Notes: generated by a model from the sequence alone, not told the origin. A DNA stretch of 47,041 nucleotides from Frankia nepalensis (GCF_016786325.1 NZ_JADWYU010000227.1:1-47041), one strand, 5' to 3'. Counted from the stretch's first letter, positions 30,186-39,609 are shown. Numbers and translations are program-made.

Positions 30186-30197
30186 GTTTCTGGTTCG

Positions 30198-30278
30198 GGT
30201 CTTCGCTCCGTCGGGGGCGCCAGTGAGGCCATCTCGCTTCGCTCGTGGCCTCCGGGCGCACCCGACTACGCGAAGACC
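30198..30278 (+). terminator. Long compound hairpin after rpoA
   Basis: Nested pairings form one 81-base structure: GGTCTTCGC (30198-30206) with 30270-30278, GTCGGG plus following bases (30210-30221) with 30255-30266 with one mismatch, and GAGGCCA (30225-30231) with TGGCCTC (30246-30252). It begins 13 bases after the rpoA stop. Confidence 0.6.
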
Positions 30279-30305
30279 TCGGGTACAGGTTGACTCGTAA
30301 GATCT

Positions 30306-30337
30306 GCAAGACCTGTTCGACCAGCAAGACCTGTTCG
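30306..30337 (+). repeat. Two tandem 14-base repeats upstream of rplQ
   Basis: GCAAGACCTGTTCG occurs exactly at 30306-30319 and 30324-30337, a period of 18 bases. It lies between the rpoA hairpin and the palindrome before rplQ and could be a paired protein site. Confidence 0.6.
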
Positions 30338-30398
30338 CAGGGATCCACGTTGGATGGGGCTTCGGAGCCGACCGGGGCGCCGGAGCTCCGTCCAACCT

Positions 30399-30432
30399 GG
30401 TCCGTCCTGGGCCGGCCGGCCCAGGACGGACC
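30399..30432. promoter_or_regulatory. Perfect 34-base palindrome in the rplQ leader
   Basis: GGTCCGTCCTGGGCCGG (30399-30415) is followed at once by its exact reverse complement (30416-30432). It lies about 95 bases before rplQ and could act as a leader hairpin, terminator or binding site. Confidence 0.55.
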
Positions 30433-30525
30433 GCCGCCGCTGGACTCGCCCGTCTCGGGCGGGGCCTGGGGCCGTGGAAGTGTCCGTCCCGGTCGTTAGT
30501 GACCACGAAGGAACGAGGGAACTCG

Positions 30526-31149
30526 ATGCCTACTCCGACGAAGGGCGCTCGGCTCGGCGGTAGCCCGGCGCACGAGCGGCTAATGCTCGCGAACCTGGCC
30601 ACCTCGCTGTTCGAGCACGGCGCGATCACCACGACCGAGGCGAAGGCGAAGCGGCTGCGCCCGTACGCCGAGCGGCTGGTCACCTTCGCCAAGCGCGGCG
30701 ACCTGCACGCCCGCCGCCACGTGATGCGCGTGATCCGGGACAAGTCGGTCGTGCACGAACTGTTCACCGAGATCGGTCCCCGTTACGCGAACCGTAACGG
30801 TGGCTACACCCGGATCACCAAGGTCGGCTTCCGCAAGGGCGACAACGCGCCGCTGGCCCGCATCGAGCTGGTCGAGGCGCTGACGGTCGGCCAGTCGGCC
30901 GTCGCCGAGGCGGAGCGCGCCCGCGGCACCCAGTTCGCCGCCCGCAAGGCACCGACCGGCGCGACCGCCGAGGCCGCGGCCGACCTGGCCAGCGAGTCCC
31001 CGACCGCCGCCGCCGTGGCGCTGGAGGCCGAGGAGGCCAAGGCCACCGACACGGTCGAGGCGACCGCCGACGACTCGGCCGCCGAGACCCCGGCCGAGCC
31101 GACGGAAGCCGCCAAGGACGACACCAAGGACGACGCCAAGGACGCCTGA
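30526..31149 (+). CDS. rplQ: 50S ribosomal protein L17 with long acidic tail
   Basis: L17 lies at the back of the large subunit near the tunnel exit. The family domain covers residues 1-120 ([50 protein letters not shown] and RIELVEAL). A further 85 residues of Ala, Glu, Asp and Thr follow, ending in [10 protein letters not shown], a tail common in actinobacteria and probably unstructured. The ATG at 30526 fits the family start; the frame opens nine codons earlier. GAAGGAACGAGGGAA supplies the ribosome site. Confidence 0.97.
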   Translation: MPTPTKGARLGGSPAHERLMLANLATSLFEHGAITTTEAKAKRLRPYAERLVTFAKRGDLHARRHVMRVIRDKSVVHELFTEIGPRYANRNGGYTRITKVGFRKGDNAPLARIELVEALTVGQSAVAEAERARGTQFAARKAPTGATAEAAADLASESPTAAAVALEAEEAKATDTVEATADDSAAETPAEPTEAAKDDTKDDAKDA

Positions 31150-31177
31150 CGGCCTCCGGCACGCGGCCCTTGGCAAG

Positions 31178-31210
31178 GGAGCCCGTCCCCCGTCGTGGGA
31201 GGCGGGCTCC
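31178..31210 (+). terminator. Terminator hairpin after rplQ
   Basis: GGAGCCCG (31178-31185) pairs with CGGGCTCC (31203-31210), with extra C/G pairing further in. It lies 29 bases after the rplQ stop and 67 bases before truA. Confidence 0.6.
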
Positions 31211-31276
31211 TCGCCGTTCCGGACCCGGGGTGGGTAAGAAGGGACCGGCTGACAGAGCGCGGGGGAAGGTGCGATC

Positions 31277-32164
31277 GTGAACCTTCCGATCGCGGCAGAC
31301 AAGGAGCGAAGGCAGGGAGATGCGAGCGCCTTGACCACCAGCGGCGCCGACGGCCTCCAGCGGCTACGGATCGATCTCGCGTACGACGGGACACCGTTCG
31401 CCGGCTGGGCACGTCAGCCGGGTCAGCGCACGGTGCAGGGCGACGTGGAGGATGCCCTGATGCGGGTGGCCCGGCTGTCCGCCGTGCGACTCACCGTCGC
31501 CGGCCGCACGGACGCCGGGGTACACGCGGTCGGGCAGGTGGCGCACGTCGACCTGCCCGCCGAGGTCCCGCTCGGCGGGCTCGCCCGCCGCCTCAACGGG
31601 GTGCTCGACCGCGCGGTCCGGGTCACCGGGCTCGCGCCAGCGCCGGCCGGCTTCGACGCGAGATTCTCCGCGTTGTCCCGCCGGTACGCCTACCGGATCA
31701 GCGACGCTCCCTACGGCGTGAACCCGCTGCGCAGGCACGACACCCTTGCCTGGCCCCGCCCGCTGGACCCGGAGACGATGCGGCTGGCCGCGCTGTCCCT
31801 GCTCGGTGAACACGACTTCGCCGCGTTCTGCCGCCGTCGGGAGGGCGCGACGACCATTCGGACGCTGCTGCGCCTGGACGTGCGGCGCGCCCCCGACGGG
31901 GTGTTGGTAGCCGACGTCGAGGCGGACGCGTTCTGCCATTCGATGGTCCGGGCGCTGGTCGGCGCGCTGGTCGCGGTCGGGGAGGGGCGCCACCCCGCCC
32001 GCTGGGTACCCCAGGTGCTGGGCAGAGCGGTGCGGGACCCGGGAGTGACCGTGCTCCCGGCTCACGGGCTCACCCTCGTCGAGGTCCGGTACCCGCCCGA
32101 CTCCGACCTCGCCGCCCGGGCGGCGGTCACCCGGGCCGTCCGGGTCTCCACCCTGTCTGGCTAG
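31277..32164 (+). CDS. truA: tRNA pseudouridine synthase A
   Basis: TruA makes pseudouridine at positions 38-40 of tRNA anticodon arms. The catalytic Asp79 lies in the family motif AGRTDAGVHA, and RLRIDLAYDGTPFAGWARQPGQRTVQG precedes it. Later conserved segments are RYAYRI and FCHSMVRALVGALVAVGEG. GTG 31277 has a GGAAGG site; it adds about 30 polar residues before the family start, so a later start near 31331 (TTG) is possible. The stop overlaps that of the convergent membrane-protein gene in a shared CTAG. Confidence 0.95.
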   Translation: MNLPIAADKERRQGDASALTTSGADGLQRLRIDLAYDGTPFAGWARQPGQRTVQGDVEDALMRVARLSAVRLTVAGRTDAGVHAVGQVAHVDLPAEVPLGGLARRLNGVLDRAVRVTGLAPAPAGFDARFSALSRRYAYRISDAPYGVNPLRRHDTLAWPRPLDPETMRLAALSLLGEHDFAAFCRRREGATTIRTLLRLDVRRAPDGVLVADVEADAFCHSMVRALVGALVAVGEGRHPARWVPQVLGRAVRDPGVTVLPAHGLTLVEVRYPPDSDLAARAAVTRAVRVSTLSG

Positions 32165-33669
32165 GACCCGGCCGAGGGTGTGGCCGAGGCCGAGGGTGCG
32201 GCCGAGGGCGCGCTGCTCTGGTCGGAGCCCAGCGCGGGGGCGCGGTACCCACGGCCGAGCAGCAGGCGGTCCTCGAGCGGCTGGGTGGCCAGGGCCCGCA
32301 GGTCCTCGGCCACGGCCAGCGCCGCCTGGTCGTCGGCCCCGGCCGCGGAACCATCGGAGTAGGCGAACTGCACGACGATCGCGTAGTGCCCGAACGGCGT
32401 CGCGGTCCGCAGCTCGTTGTCGCCGTTCGGCCCGCTGATCTTCCCTCCGGGCAGGGCCCCGTCGGGCAGCGGCAGCGGTGTCACCCCGCCGGCGCGCCTC
32501 CCCAACAGGTCCGACGCCTGCTTCGCCGTCTCACTGTTGTCGACGACGAGGACGGCGACCCCGGCGAGCAGCCGCCGGCCGCCCTCGCCCGGCTCGCCCA
32601 GGTAGAGCGCCCGGACGAGCTGGCGGCACGCCGGCCCGGTGACGACGGGCGCGGTGGTCACTGGCGCTGAGGCCGCCGGGGCGGAGGCGGCCGGCGCCGA
32701 AGCCCCGGGTGCCGCCGGCGTGGATGCCGGCGCCGCCGGCGCCGCGGCCGGGCGGTTGAGCGCGCCGCCGAGCTCGCCGGTCAGGTCGGGGCAGCCCTCA
32801 TCGAGCTTCTGGGCGATCCGGGTGTAGGTGTGGTCTCCCGCGGGGAAGACGGCGTCCCGGAAGAACTCGCCCGCGATCACCGGGTCGGTGTCGGTGACGA
32901 TGGAGTCCAGGAAGTTCTTGGGTACCGGCTGCACCGTTGGCAGGGGCGTGGCGTTCGAGGCACCGTCGCCGTCGTCCGAGCTGGTCATCGTCCGGTAGGT
33001 CACCGCCACCACGACCAGCACGAGGACCGGGATCAGCACACGCAGCCAGCGGCGGCGGCGCGGCGGCCCGCCGTCGTCGAAGTCCTCGTCGTCGTAACCG
33101 TCGTCGTCGAAACTTTCGTCGCCGGCGTGGCCGTCAGGGGCGTCCGGGCCGTCCGAGTCGTCCGACCAGCGGTGGGGCGCCACCGCGCCGAGGTCGGCCG
33201 TGAAGAGAGGTCCGCGGCGCGGCGCGGCGACGAAGACCTCGTCACCGCGGCCGTAGTCGTCCTCCACCTCGTACTCGCCGTCGTCATCCCGGCCGTCGTC
33301 GTACGCGCCGTCGTCTTGGCCGTCGTCGTCCTGGTCATCGTCATATTGGCCGTCGTCGTACGCGCCGTCGTCGTAGCCGCCGCCGGAGGGGTGGCCGTCG
33401 GAGCGGCCGCCGCCGGCGGGCCTGCCGTCCTCGACGGGGCGGGGCGTGTCCGCCCGCGGCCGGGAAAAGCCGCCGGTCGACGGACCCAGCGGGCCGAAGA
33501 GCGGGTCGTCGGCCGGCGGGTCCCAGCTGTCCTTCCCGGCGACCCGGGGAACGCGCCGCGGGCCCCAGCCCGCCGCGCCGCCCGGCGGGTCCCAGCCGCC
33601 GCCGCCGGGACCGACGGGTCCGGCGTGCTCAAACCGATCGCTGCCCGGCCCTGGATCCGTGCCGCTCAT
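32161..33669 (-). CDS. Acidic low-complexity single-pass membrane protein
   Basis: No known family is recognised. The 502-residue protein has a long N-terminal region rich in Gly, Pro and Asp, including runs of YDDG, DDDG and QDDG between about residues 95 and 140. A basic stop-transfer block RRRRW is followed by one membrane segment (about 209-226). The outer domain contains SIVTDTDPVIAGEFFRDAVF and CRQLVRALYLGEPGEGGRRLLAGVAVLVV, a Pro/Ala linker (PAASAPAASAP) and an Ala/Ser/Pro C-terminus. Three cysteines lie outside the membrane. ATG 33669 is chosen over GTG 33678. It stands alone, convergent with truA and divergent from rplM. Confidence 0.75.
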   Translation of the reverse strand: MSGTDPGPGSDRFEHAGPVGPGGGGWDPPGGAAGWGPRRVPRVAGKDSWDPPADDPLFGPLGPSTGGFSRPRADTPRPVEDGRPAGGGRSDGHPSGGGYDDGAYDDGQYDDDQDDDGQDDGAYDDGRDDDGEYEVEDDYGRGDEVFVAAPRRGPLFTADLGAVAPHRWSDDSDGPDAPDGHAGDESFDDDGYDDEDFDDGGPPRRRRWLRVLIPVLVLVVVAVTYRTMTSSDDGDGASNATPLPTVQPVPKNFLDSIVTDTDPVIAGEFFRDAVFPAGDHTYTRIAQKLDEGCPDLTGELGGALNRPAAAPAAPASTPAAPGASAPAASAPAASAPVTTAPVVTGPACRQLVRALYLGEPGEGGRRLLAGVAVLVVDNSETAKQASDLLGRRAGGVTPLPLPDGALPGGKISGPNGDNELRTATPFGHYAIVVQFAYSDGSAAGADDQAALAVAEDLRALATQPLEDRLLLGRGYRAPALGSDQSSAPSAAPSASATPSAGS

Positions 33670-33849
33670 TCGGCCCACGGTAGTGGATTATTTCGATCTT
33701 TCGGCTATGTGCCCCTCTGCCCGGCCTGGGCGGCGGGCGGCGCGCTGTTCCGCTTACGCGTGGACGGGACGGGACGCTGGCGACTGGACCCGCGGGGAGC
33801 CTGGTAACCTCAAGGACTGCGACGCGTGACATCACTGTCGACGCGCGCG

Positions 33850-33877
33850 CCCTAGTTCTCGACCCTAGTTTCTCGAC
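33850..33877 (+). repeat. Short tandem repeat in the rplM upstream region
   Basis: CCCTAGTTCTCGA (33850-33862) is followed by CCCTAGTTTCTCGA (33863-33876), two near-identical copies. It lies about 105 bases before rplM. Confidence 0.5.
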
Positions 33878-33894
33878 GCGCTTGCCGTCGGTTG

Positions 33895-33938
33895 GGCCCT
33901 GGCGTGGCTGAGCTGCCTTCGTGGCTGAGCCCAGGGCC
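33895..33938 (+). promoter_or_regulatory. Leader hairpin upstream of rplM
   Basis: GGCCCTGG (33895-33902) pairs with CCAGGGCC (33931-33938). The 28-base loop holds two copies of GTGGCTGAGC. It lies 44 bases before the rplM start. A weak -10-like TAACCT lies at 33805-33810, so this could be part of the mRNA leader that controls rplM-rpsI. Confidence 0.4.
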
Positions 33939-33981
33939 GAGCCAGGCGGAGTGAGCGTCGTCCCGACGAGAAGGCAAACCT

Positions 33982-34425
33982 GTGCGCACGTACCAGCCCA
34001 AGCCCGCGGATGTCCAGCGTGCATGGCACGTCATCGACGCCAGCGACGTCGTCCTCGGCAAGCTGGCGAGCCAGGCTGCCCAGTTGCTGCGTGGCAAGCA
34101 CAAGCCGTACTACGCCCCGCACATCGACACCGGTGACTTCGTCATCGTCGTGAACGCAGGCAAGGTGGCGCTGTCCGGAGCGAAGCGGGAGCAGTCGCAG
34201 TACCACCGCCACTCGGGCTACCCGGGCGGTCTGCGTAGCACCAGCTACGGCGAGCTGCTTGACACCCGGCCGCAGCTGCTCATCGAGAAGGCCATCAAGG
34301 GCATGCTCCCGAAGAACAAGCTCGGCCGTGCCCAGGCGAGCAAGCTGAAGGTCTACGCGGGCCCGACTCACCCGCACCAGGCCCAGCAGCCGCAGCCGTA
34401 CGAGATCACCCAGGTCGCGCAGTAG
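33982..34425 (+). CDS. rplM: 50S ribosomal protein L13
   Basis: L13 is an early assembly protein of the 50S subunit. The 147-residue protein has the family patterns [48 protein letters not shown] and [25 protein letters not shown]. The start is GTG. It forms an operon with rpsI, 37 bases downstream, and is preceded by a gene-free stretch of 312 bases with repeats and a hairpin. Confidence 0.98.
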   Translation: MRTYQPKPADVQRAWHVIDASDVVLGKLASQAAQLLRGKHKPYYAPHIDTGDFVIVVNAGKVALSGAKREQSQYHRHSGYPGGLRSTSYGELLDTRPQLLIEKAIKGMLPKNKLGRAQASKLKVYAGPTHPHQAQQPQPYEITQVAQ

Positions 34426-34462
34426 CCGCGGACCCGATTTCCACCAAAGGAAGGAACGCGAC

Positions 34463-34870
<408 letters not shown>

Positions 34871-34964
34871 CAGGGGCCAAAATCGGCAGGACCGCCGTGT
34901 GGCCGCCTGGCGGGCGGCTTCCCGGTGGATCGCTGGGCGAAAAGAGAACTGGACTGCGACGATT

Positions 34965-34996
34965 CCCGTCTGTCGGAATTTCGGCAGGCGGGTTTT
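34965..34996 (+). terminator. Factor-independent terminator after rplM-rpsI
   Basis: CCCGTCTGTC (34965-34974) pairs with GGCAGGCGGG (34983-34992), allowing two G-U pairs, and is followed by TTTT. It is the clearest T-run terminator in the window. Confidence 0.7.
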
Positions 34997-35113
34997 GTCG
35001 TGCGCCGGGTTCGTTGGCCTTGGTCGGCGGGCCGGAGGTGGCGCCGCGCGCTTGACTCGTGGGGGGTCGGTGGGGACGCGCGCCGCGTCGGTGAAAATGT
35101 GACCCTGCCTACC

Positions 35114-35123
35114 AAAGGAGGTG
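35114..35123 (+). promoter_or_regulatory. Ribosome-site-like sequence without a gene
   Basis: AAAGGAGGTG is a perfect match to the anti-Shine-Dalgarno complement but lies 140 bases before glmM. A GTG at 35139 opens a 29-codon frame, though 17 bases away, which is too far for normal use. It may serve a tiny leader peptide or be masked by pairing of CCTACC (35108-35113) with GGTAGG (35124-35129). Confidence 0.3.
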
Positions 35124-35262
35124 GGTAGGTCCTGGCGCGTGATTCTCGGCGCGGCCGGGTCGGGGCGGTCCGGTGGCGTGGAACGGGTGGTTCGTCGGGA
35201 GGTCACCGGCGATCGGGCCGCCGGGTGATCGGGTGTGCGAGTCCAAGGGTTGGGGGACGGCG

Positions 35263-36687
35263 ATGGGCCGGCTGTTCGGTACCGATGGCGTGCGCGGCGT
35301 GGCCAACGCCGACCTGACCGCCGAGCTGGCTCTGCGGCTGGCCGAGGCCGCGGTCGAGGTACTCACCGAGCACCGGGCCGCATCTGCCCGTGAGGAGACC
35401 CGGGCCGTGTCCGCCCCCGAGGCGGTCACGGGGTCGGCCAGGGCGGGCCGGCCGGTGGTCGTGGTCGGGCGCGACACCCGGCCGTCGGGCGAGTTCCTGG
35501 AGGCCGCCGTCGTCGCCGGGCTTGCCTCCCGGGGCGCGGACGTCATCCGGGTCGGCGTGGTGCCGACGCCGACGGTCGCGCACATCGTCGCCGCTACCGG
35601 CGCCGACCTCGGCGTGATGCTGTCGGCTAGCCACAACCCGATGCCCGACAACGGGATCAAGCTCTTCGCGGCGGGCGGGCACAAGCTGCCCGACGAGGTC
35701 GAGGACGAGATCGAGGCCCGGCTGGCCAGCCCGCCGGGCGAGCGCCCGACCGGCGCCGCGGTGGGGCGGGTCCGCGACGAACCCGGCTACATCGCCGGCC
35801 TCGTCGACGGGTACGTCCGGCATCTGCTGTCCACCCTGCCCGTCTCGCTGGACGGCCTGCGGGTCGTCGTCGACTGCGCCCAGGGCGCCGCCTCGGCGCT
35901 CGCGCCGAAAGTGCTGCGCGCGGCCGGCGCCGAGGTGGTCGCCCTGCACGCCGACGGCGACGGAGAGCGCATCAACGACGGCTCCGGGGCCACCCACCTG
36001 GACAGCCTGCGCGCCGCCGTCGTCGCGCGCGGCGCGGACGCGGGGATCGCGCACGACGGCGACGCGGACCGGTGCCTCGCGGTGGACGCCGCGGGCGAGG
36101 TGGTCGACGGCGACCAGATCATGGCGGTGTGCGCGCTGGCACTGGCCGAGCGCGGCGAGCTGACCGACCGCCGGGTGGTGGTGACGGTCATGTCCAACCT
36201 GGGCTTCCACCAGGCGATGCGGGAGGCCGGGATCGAGGCTCTCGCCACCCCCGTGGGCGACCGGTACGTGCTCGCCGAGATGCGCCGCGTCGGCGTCGCG
36301 CTCGGCGGCGAGCAGAGCGGCCATGTGGTCTTCCTCCGGCACGCGACCACCGGCGACGGCCTGCTCACGGCGCTCGCGCTGCTTGGGCGGATGCGCGAGA
36401 CCGGCCAGCCGCTGGGCGAGCTGGCCAAGGTGATGACCCGGCTGCCTCAGGTGCTGGTGAACGTGCGCGGCGTGGACCGCGCCGGCGTGTCCGCTTCGGC
36501 GGCCCTGGCGGCCGCCGTGGCCGCCGCGGAGGCGGAGCTGGGGGACGAGGGCCGGGTGTTGCTCCGTCCCTCCGGCACCGAGCCGCTGGTCCGGGTGATG
36601 GTCGAGGCGCCCACGGACGCGCAGGCCCGCGAGGTCGCCACCCGCCTCGCCGAGGTCGTCGAGCGGGAGCTCTCGATCACCAGCTGA
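35263..36687 (+). CDS. glmM: Phosphoglucosamine mutase
   Basis: GlmM converts glucosamine-6-phosphate to glucosamine-1-phosphate for UDP-GlcNAc synthesis. The catalytic serine is S123 in the motif [11 protein letters not shown]. The metal-binding motif DGDADR lies near residue 267, and the sugar-phosphate site [12 protein letters not shown] near the end. The ATG at 35263 gives the family start [15 protein letters not shown] and 474 residues; a longer frame begins at 35173 but lacks homology there. An insert of about 20 residues ([18 protein letters not shown]) after the first helix makes it longer than E. coli GlmM (445). glmS follows. Confidence 0.97.
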   Translation: MGRLFGTDGVRGVANADLTAELALRLAEAAVEVLTEHRAASAREETRAVSAPEAVTGSARAGRPVVVVGRDTRPSGEFLEAAVVAGLASRGADVIRVGVVPTPTVAHIVAATGADLGVMLSASHNPMPDNGIKLFAAGGHKLPDEVEDEIEARLASPPGERPTGAAVGRVRDEPGYIAGLVDGYVRHLLSTLPVSLDGLRVVVDCAQGAASALAPKVLRAAGAEVVALHADGDGERINDGSGATHLDSLRAAVVARGADAGIAHDGDADRCLAVDAAGEVVDGDQIMAVCALALAERGELTDRRVVVTVMSNLGFHQAMREAGIEALATPVGDRYVLAEMRRVGVALGGEQSGHVVFLRHATTGDGLLTALALLGRMRETGQPLGELAKVMTRLPQVLVNVRGVDRAGVSASAALAAAVAAAEAELGDEGRVLLRPSGTEPLVRVMVEAPTDAQAREVATRLAEVVERELSITS

Positions 36688-36742
36688 GCCCACGAACGCG
36701 GCTTGAGCAGAGATTTAGCCATTGTGTCGCGATCTGTGCCAT

Positions 36743-36759
36743 ATCCGTAATTCACGGAT
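36743..36759. promoter_or_regulatory. AT-rich hairpin in the glmS upstream region
   Basis: ATCCGT (36743-36748) pairs with ACGGAT (36754-36759) around AATTC. It lies in a short AT-rich island (about 36715-36775) unlike the surrounding DNA, about 160 bases before glmS. This island probably holds the glmS promoter. Confidence 0.4.
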
Positions 36760-36915
36760 TTATATCCCATTGTCGCGGCGCAAACCGGTCTACTGTCGCG
36801 AGAGTGCCGGCTTGGCTGGGGCTTTCGTCACACTCCGGCGCGGCTGTCCGCTGAATCATTCAGAGCTTCACGGGTCCGTGGGCACGCGCGGGCGGGCCTG
36901 CGTACGCTGAGCGAC

Positions 36916-38838
36916 ATGTGCGGGATCATCGGCTACGTGGGAGAGCAGTCGGCTCTCGAGGTCGCCCTTGGCGGCCTGCGCCGGCTCGAGTACCGGGGGT
37001 ATGACTCGGCCGGAATCGCCGTGGTCGGCGCCGGCGCGCTGCGGGTCGTCCGCCGGGCCGGGAAGCTGTCGAACCTCGAGAAAGCGCTGGCCGAGAGCGA
37101 CGACGGCGCGGTGGTCGGCGAGTCGATGGCCGGCACGACGGGCATGGGCCACACCCGCTGGGCGACGCACGGCGGCCCGACGGACGTCAACGCCCACCCG
37201 CACACCGACTGCACCGGCGCGATCGGCGTCATCCACAACGGCATCATCGAGAACTTCACGACGCTTCGGGCCGAGCTGTTCGCCGCCGGGCACGAGCTGG
37301 CCAGCGAGACCGACACCGAGGTCGTCGCCCACCTGCTGGAGGCCGAGCTCGGCCGCCCCGGCAGCGGCGAGGCGAACGCGGTCGCGGTCGCGGAGGGCGT
37401 CGAGGGAGGCCGCCACCCGCTCACCGAGGCGGTCCGCCGGGTCTGCCAGCGCCTGGCGGGCGCGTTCACGCTGGTGGTGCTGCACCGCGACTTCCCCGAC
37501 GTCGTCATCGGCGCCCGTCGCAACAGCCCGCTGGTCATCGGGCTCGGCGAGGGCGAGACCTTCCTGGCCAGCGACGTCTCCGCGTTCATCGCGCACACCC
37601 GCGACGCGCTCGAGATCGGGCAGGACCAGATCGTCGAGGCGCGCCGCGACGGGGTGAGCGTCATCGACTTCGCCGGAGAGCCGGTCGAGGGCCGGCCCTA
37701 CCACATCGACTGGGACGCCAGCGCCGCCGAGAAGGGCGGCTTCCCGTACTTCATGCTCAAGGAGATCAGCGAGCAGCCGACGGTGCTCGCCGACACGCTG
37801 CGCGGCCGGCTGTCGGCGGACGGCGCGATCGTGCTCGACGAGGAGCGCCTGTCCGGCGAGGACTTCCGCGACATCGACAAGGTCTTCATCGTCGCCTGCG
37901 GCACCGCCTACCACGCCGGTCTGATCGCCAAGTACGCCATCGAGCACTGGACGCGGCTGCCCTGCGAGGTCGAGATGGCCTCGGAGTTCCGCTACCGCGA
38001 CCCGGTGCTCGACCGGTCGACGCTCGTGGTCGCGATCAGCCAGAGCGGCGAGACGCTGGACACGCTGATGGCGGTCAAACACGCCCGGGAGCAGAAGGCC
38101 CGGGTGCTGGCGATTTGCAACACCAACGGGTCGACGATCCCGCGCGAGTCCGACGCGGTGCTCTACACCCGCTGCGGCCCGGAGGTGGGCGTCGCCGCGA
38201 CGAAGACCTTCCTCGGGCAGGTCGCCGCCTGCCTGCTCGTCGGGCTCTTCCTCGCGCAGGCCCGCGGCGTGCTCTACGGCGACGAGGTCGGCGCCTACGT
38301 CGAGAAGCTGCAGAAGATGCCCGACCTGGTGGCCCGCACGCTGGGCACCGTCGGCCCGGTGCGCGAGCTCGCCCACAGCCTGGCCGGCGCGCGGACGGTG
38401 CTCTTCCTCGGCCGCCACGTCGGCTACCCGGTGGCCCTGGAGGGCGCGCTCAAACTCAAGGAGCTCGCCTACATGCACGCCGAGGGCTTCCCGGCCGGGG
38501 AGCTCAAGCACGGCCCGATCGCGCTGGTCGAGCAGGGGGTGCCGGTGGTGGTCGTGGTGCCCTCGCCGCGTGGGCGGGCGGTGCTGCACGACAAGGTCGT
38601 GTCGAACATCCAGGAGGTCCGGGCCCGGGGCGCGCGGACGATCGTGATCGCCGAGGAGGGCGACCACCTGGTCGAGCCGTTCGCCGACCACCTGATCCGG
38701 GTGCCGGCGACGCCGTCGCTGTTCGCGCCCCTCGTGACGACGATCCCGCTGCAGGTCTTCGCCTGCGAGCTGGCGCTCGCCCGCGGCCTCGACGTCGACC
38801 AGCCCCGCAACCTGGCCAAGTCGGTCACGGTCGAATAA
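36916..38838 (+). CDS. glmS: Glutamine-fructose-6-phosphate transaminase (isomerizing)
   Basis: GlmS makes glucosamine-6-phosphate from fructose-6-phosphate and glutamine, the first step toward UDP-GlcNAc. Cys2 after the start Met (MCGIIGYVG) is the glutaminase nucleophile. HTRWATHG and HNGIIENF follow in the N-terminal domain. Two SIS domains bind the sugar (VACGTAYHAG, then AISQSGETLDTL). The C-terminal DQPRNLAKSVTVE is complete. At 640 residues it is about 30 longer than the E. coli enzyme, mainly due to an insert near residue 145. It feeds the product made by glmM upstream. A palindromic element begins at its stop. Confidence 0.98.
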   Translation: MCGIIGYVGEQSALEVALGGLRRLEYRGYDSAGIAVVGAGALRVVRRAGKLSNLEKALAESDDGAVVGESMAGTTGMGHTRWATHGGPTDVNAHPHTDCTGAIGVIHNGIIENFTTLRAELFAAGHELASETDTEVVAHLLEAELGRPGSGEANAVAVAEGVEGGRHPLTEAVRRVCQRLAGAFTLVVLHRDFPDVVIGARRNSPLVIGLGEGETFLASDVSAFIAHTRDALEIGQDQIVEARRDGVSVIDFAGEPVEGRPYHIDWDASAAEKGGFPYFMLKEISEQPTVLADTLRGRLSADGAIVLDEERLSGEDFRDIDKVFIVACGTAYHAGLIAKYAIEHWTRLPCEVEMASEFRYRDPVLDRSTLVVAISQSGETLDTLMAVKHAREQKARVLAICNTNGSTIPRESDAVLYTRCGPEVGVAATKTFLGQVAACLLVGLFLAQARGVLYGDEVGAYVEKLQKMPDLVARTLGTVGPVRELAHSLAGARTVLFLGRHVGYPVALEGALKLKELAYMHAEGFPAGELKHGPIALVEQGVPVVVVVPSPRGRAVLHDKVVSNIQEVRARGARTIVIAEEGDHLVEPFADHLIRVPATPSLFAPLVTTIPLQVFACELALARGLDVDQPRNLAKSVTVE

Positions 38839-38908
38839 GGCGGTCGGCTCAAGGTCGCCCTCGGGGCGACCATCGCCGCTCCGCCGTCGGGGCGCTGGGC
38901 GCCCCGAC
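38839..38908 (+). terminator. Compound palindromic element after glmS (copy B)
   Basis: The layout copies that after rpsD. An outer stem pairs GGCGG and CGGC (38839-38848) with GCCG and CCGCC (38875-38885). An inner stem pairs GGTCGCCC (38853-38860) with GGGCGACC (38864-38871). A third stem pairs GTCGGGGCG (38886-38894) with CGCCCCGAC (38900-38908). It probably ends glmS transcription. The rest of the gap to 39075 has short repeats of TTCGGCTGGGTG and no gene. Confidence 0.65.
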
Positions 38909-39075
38909 CAACCTGGTGCCGGGGTACGGGCCGAGAGCCTGGGGCAGGCCTGGTCCGGGGTCGGCGTGCCGGTTGGGTTCGGTTCGGCTGGGTGCCGTTG
39001 GACGGCGCGGGAGTCGCTTCGGCTGGGTGGCGGTGGGGGCGCCGAGGGCGCTTGCGCGGCCGTCGGCGCCGCGGT

Positions 39076-39609
39076 CTAGTCGGCCGGGCCTGTGGTGGCG
39101 CGGTCGTGGTGCCAGCGGACGGTGGCCTCCCAGAGGGCGTCCGCCAGGTCCTCGTTGTCGTCGGCGAGGTCCAGGACGAGGTCGACCAGGTCGTCCTTGG
39201 GCAGCCCGGCGAGGAACACGCCGACGGCGGCCCGGACGTAGTCCTCGTCCGCCTCGTCGGCCTCGTCGTCGTCGGCGTGCACCGAGCCGGTCGCCGCCAG
39301 CGCCACCGCGACGCCATGCGGGCACAGCCGGGTCGCGCTCGCGGCCTCCTGGCAGGTGCACTCCTGGTACGGGCCGTCCTCGCCCACCGACAGCTTGACG
39401 GCGAACTCGCCGTCGTCGTCGACGGTTCCCGAGGCGTCGCTCGGCCGGATCCGCAGGTCGGCGACCCGGCCGAGCAGCGCGAGCCCGACTCCGCGGGTGA
39501 AGGTCTCGGCGCCCGCGAGCGTGGCGCAGGCGGTCTCGGTGAAGGCCGCCTCGAGCGGCGTGAGGATGACCTCGTCGTGCGGGCCGTCCCCGGAAACCCT
39601 GATGATCAC
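39076..39609 (-). CDS. SWIM zinc-finger protein of unknown function
   Basis: The 177-residue protein has a SWIM-type zinc pattern, CxC-x9-CxH, formed by C84, C86, C96 and H98 in CTCQEAASATRLCPHG. SWIM fingers bind DNA or proteins in varied contexts. The N-terminal 75 residues are mostly beta-type (ADLRIRPSDASGTVDDDGEFAVKLSV). The C-terminal part is acidic, with ADDDEADEADEDY and DDLVDLVLDLADDNEDLADALWEA, which may pair with a partner. It starts with ATG 39609 and is divergent from alr, 60 bases away. Function is unknown; DNA or RNA binding is only a possibility. Confidence 0.8.
   Translation of the reverse strand: MIIRVSGDGPHDEVILTPLEAAFTETACATLAGAETFTRGVGLALLGRVADLRIRPSDASGTVDDDGEFAVKLSVGEDGPYQECTCQEAASATRLCPHGVAVALAATGSVHADDDEADEADEDYVRAAVGVFLAGLPKDDLVDLVLDLADDNEDLADALWEATVRWHHDRATTGPAD

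Noticed and set aside
36688-36915. A glmS-type ribozyme before glmS
   Set aside because: This ribozyme is known from Firmicutes, and neither its core nor its double pseudoknot is recognisable in this region.
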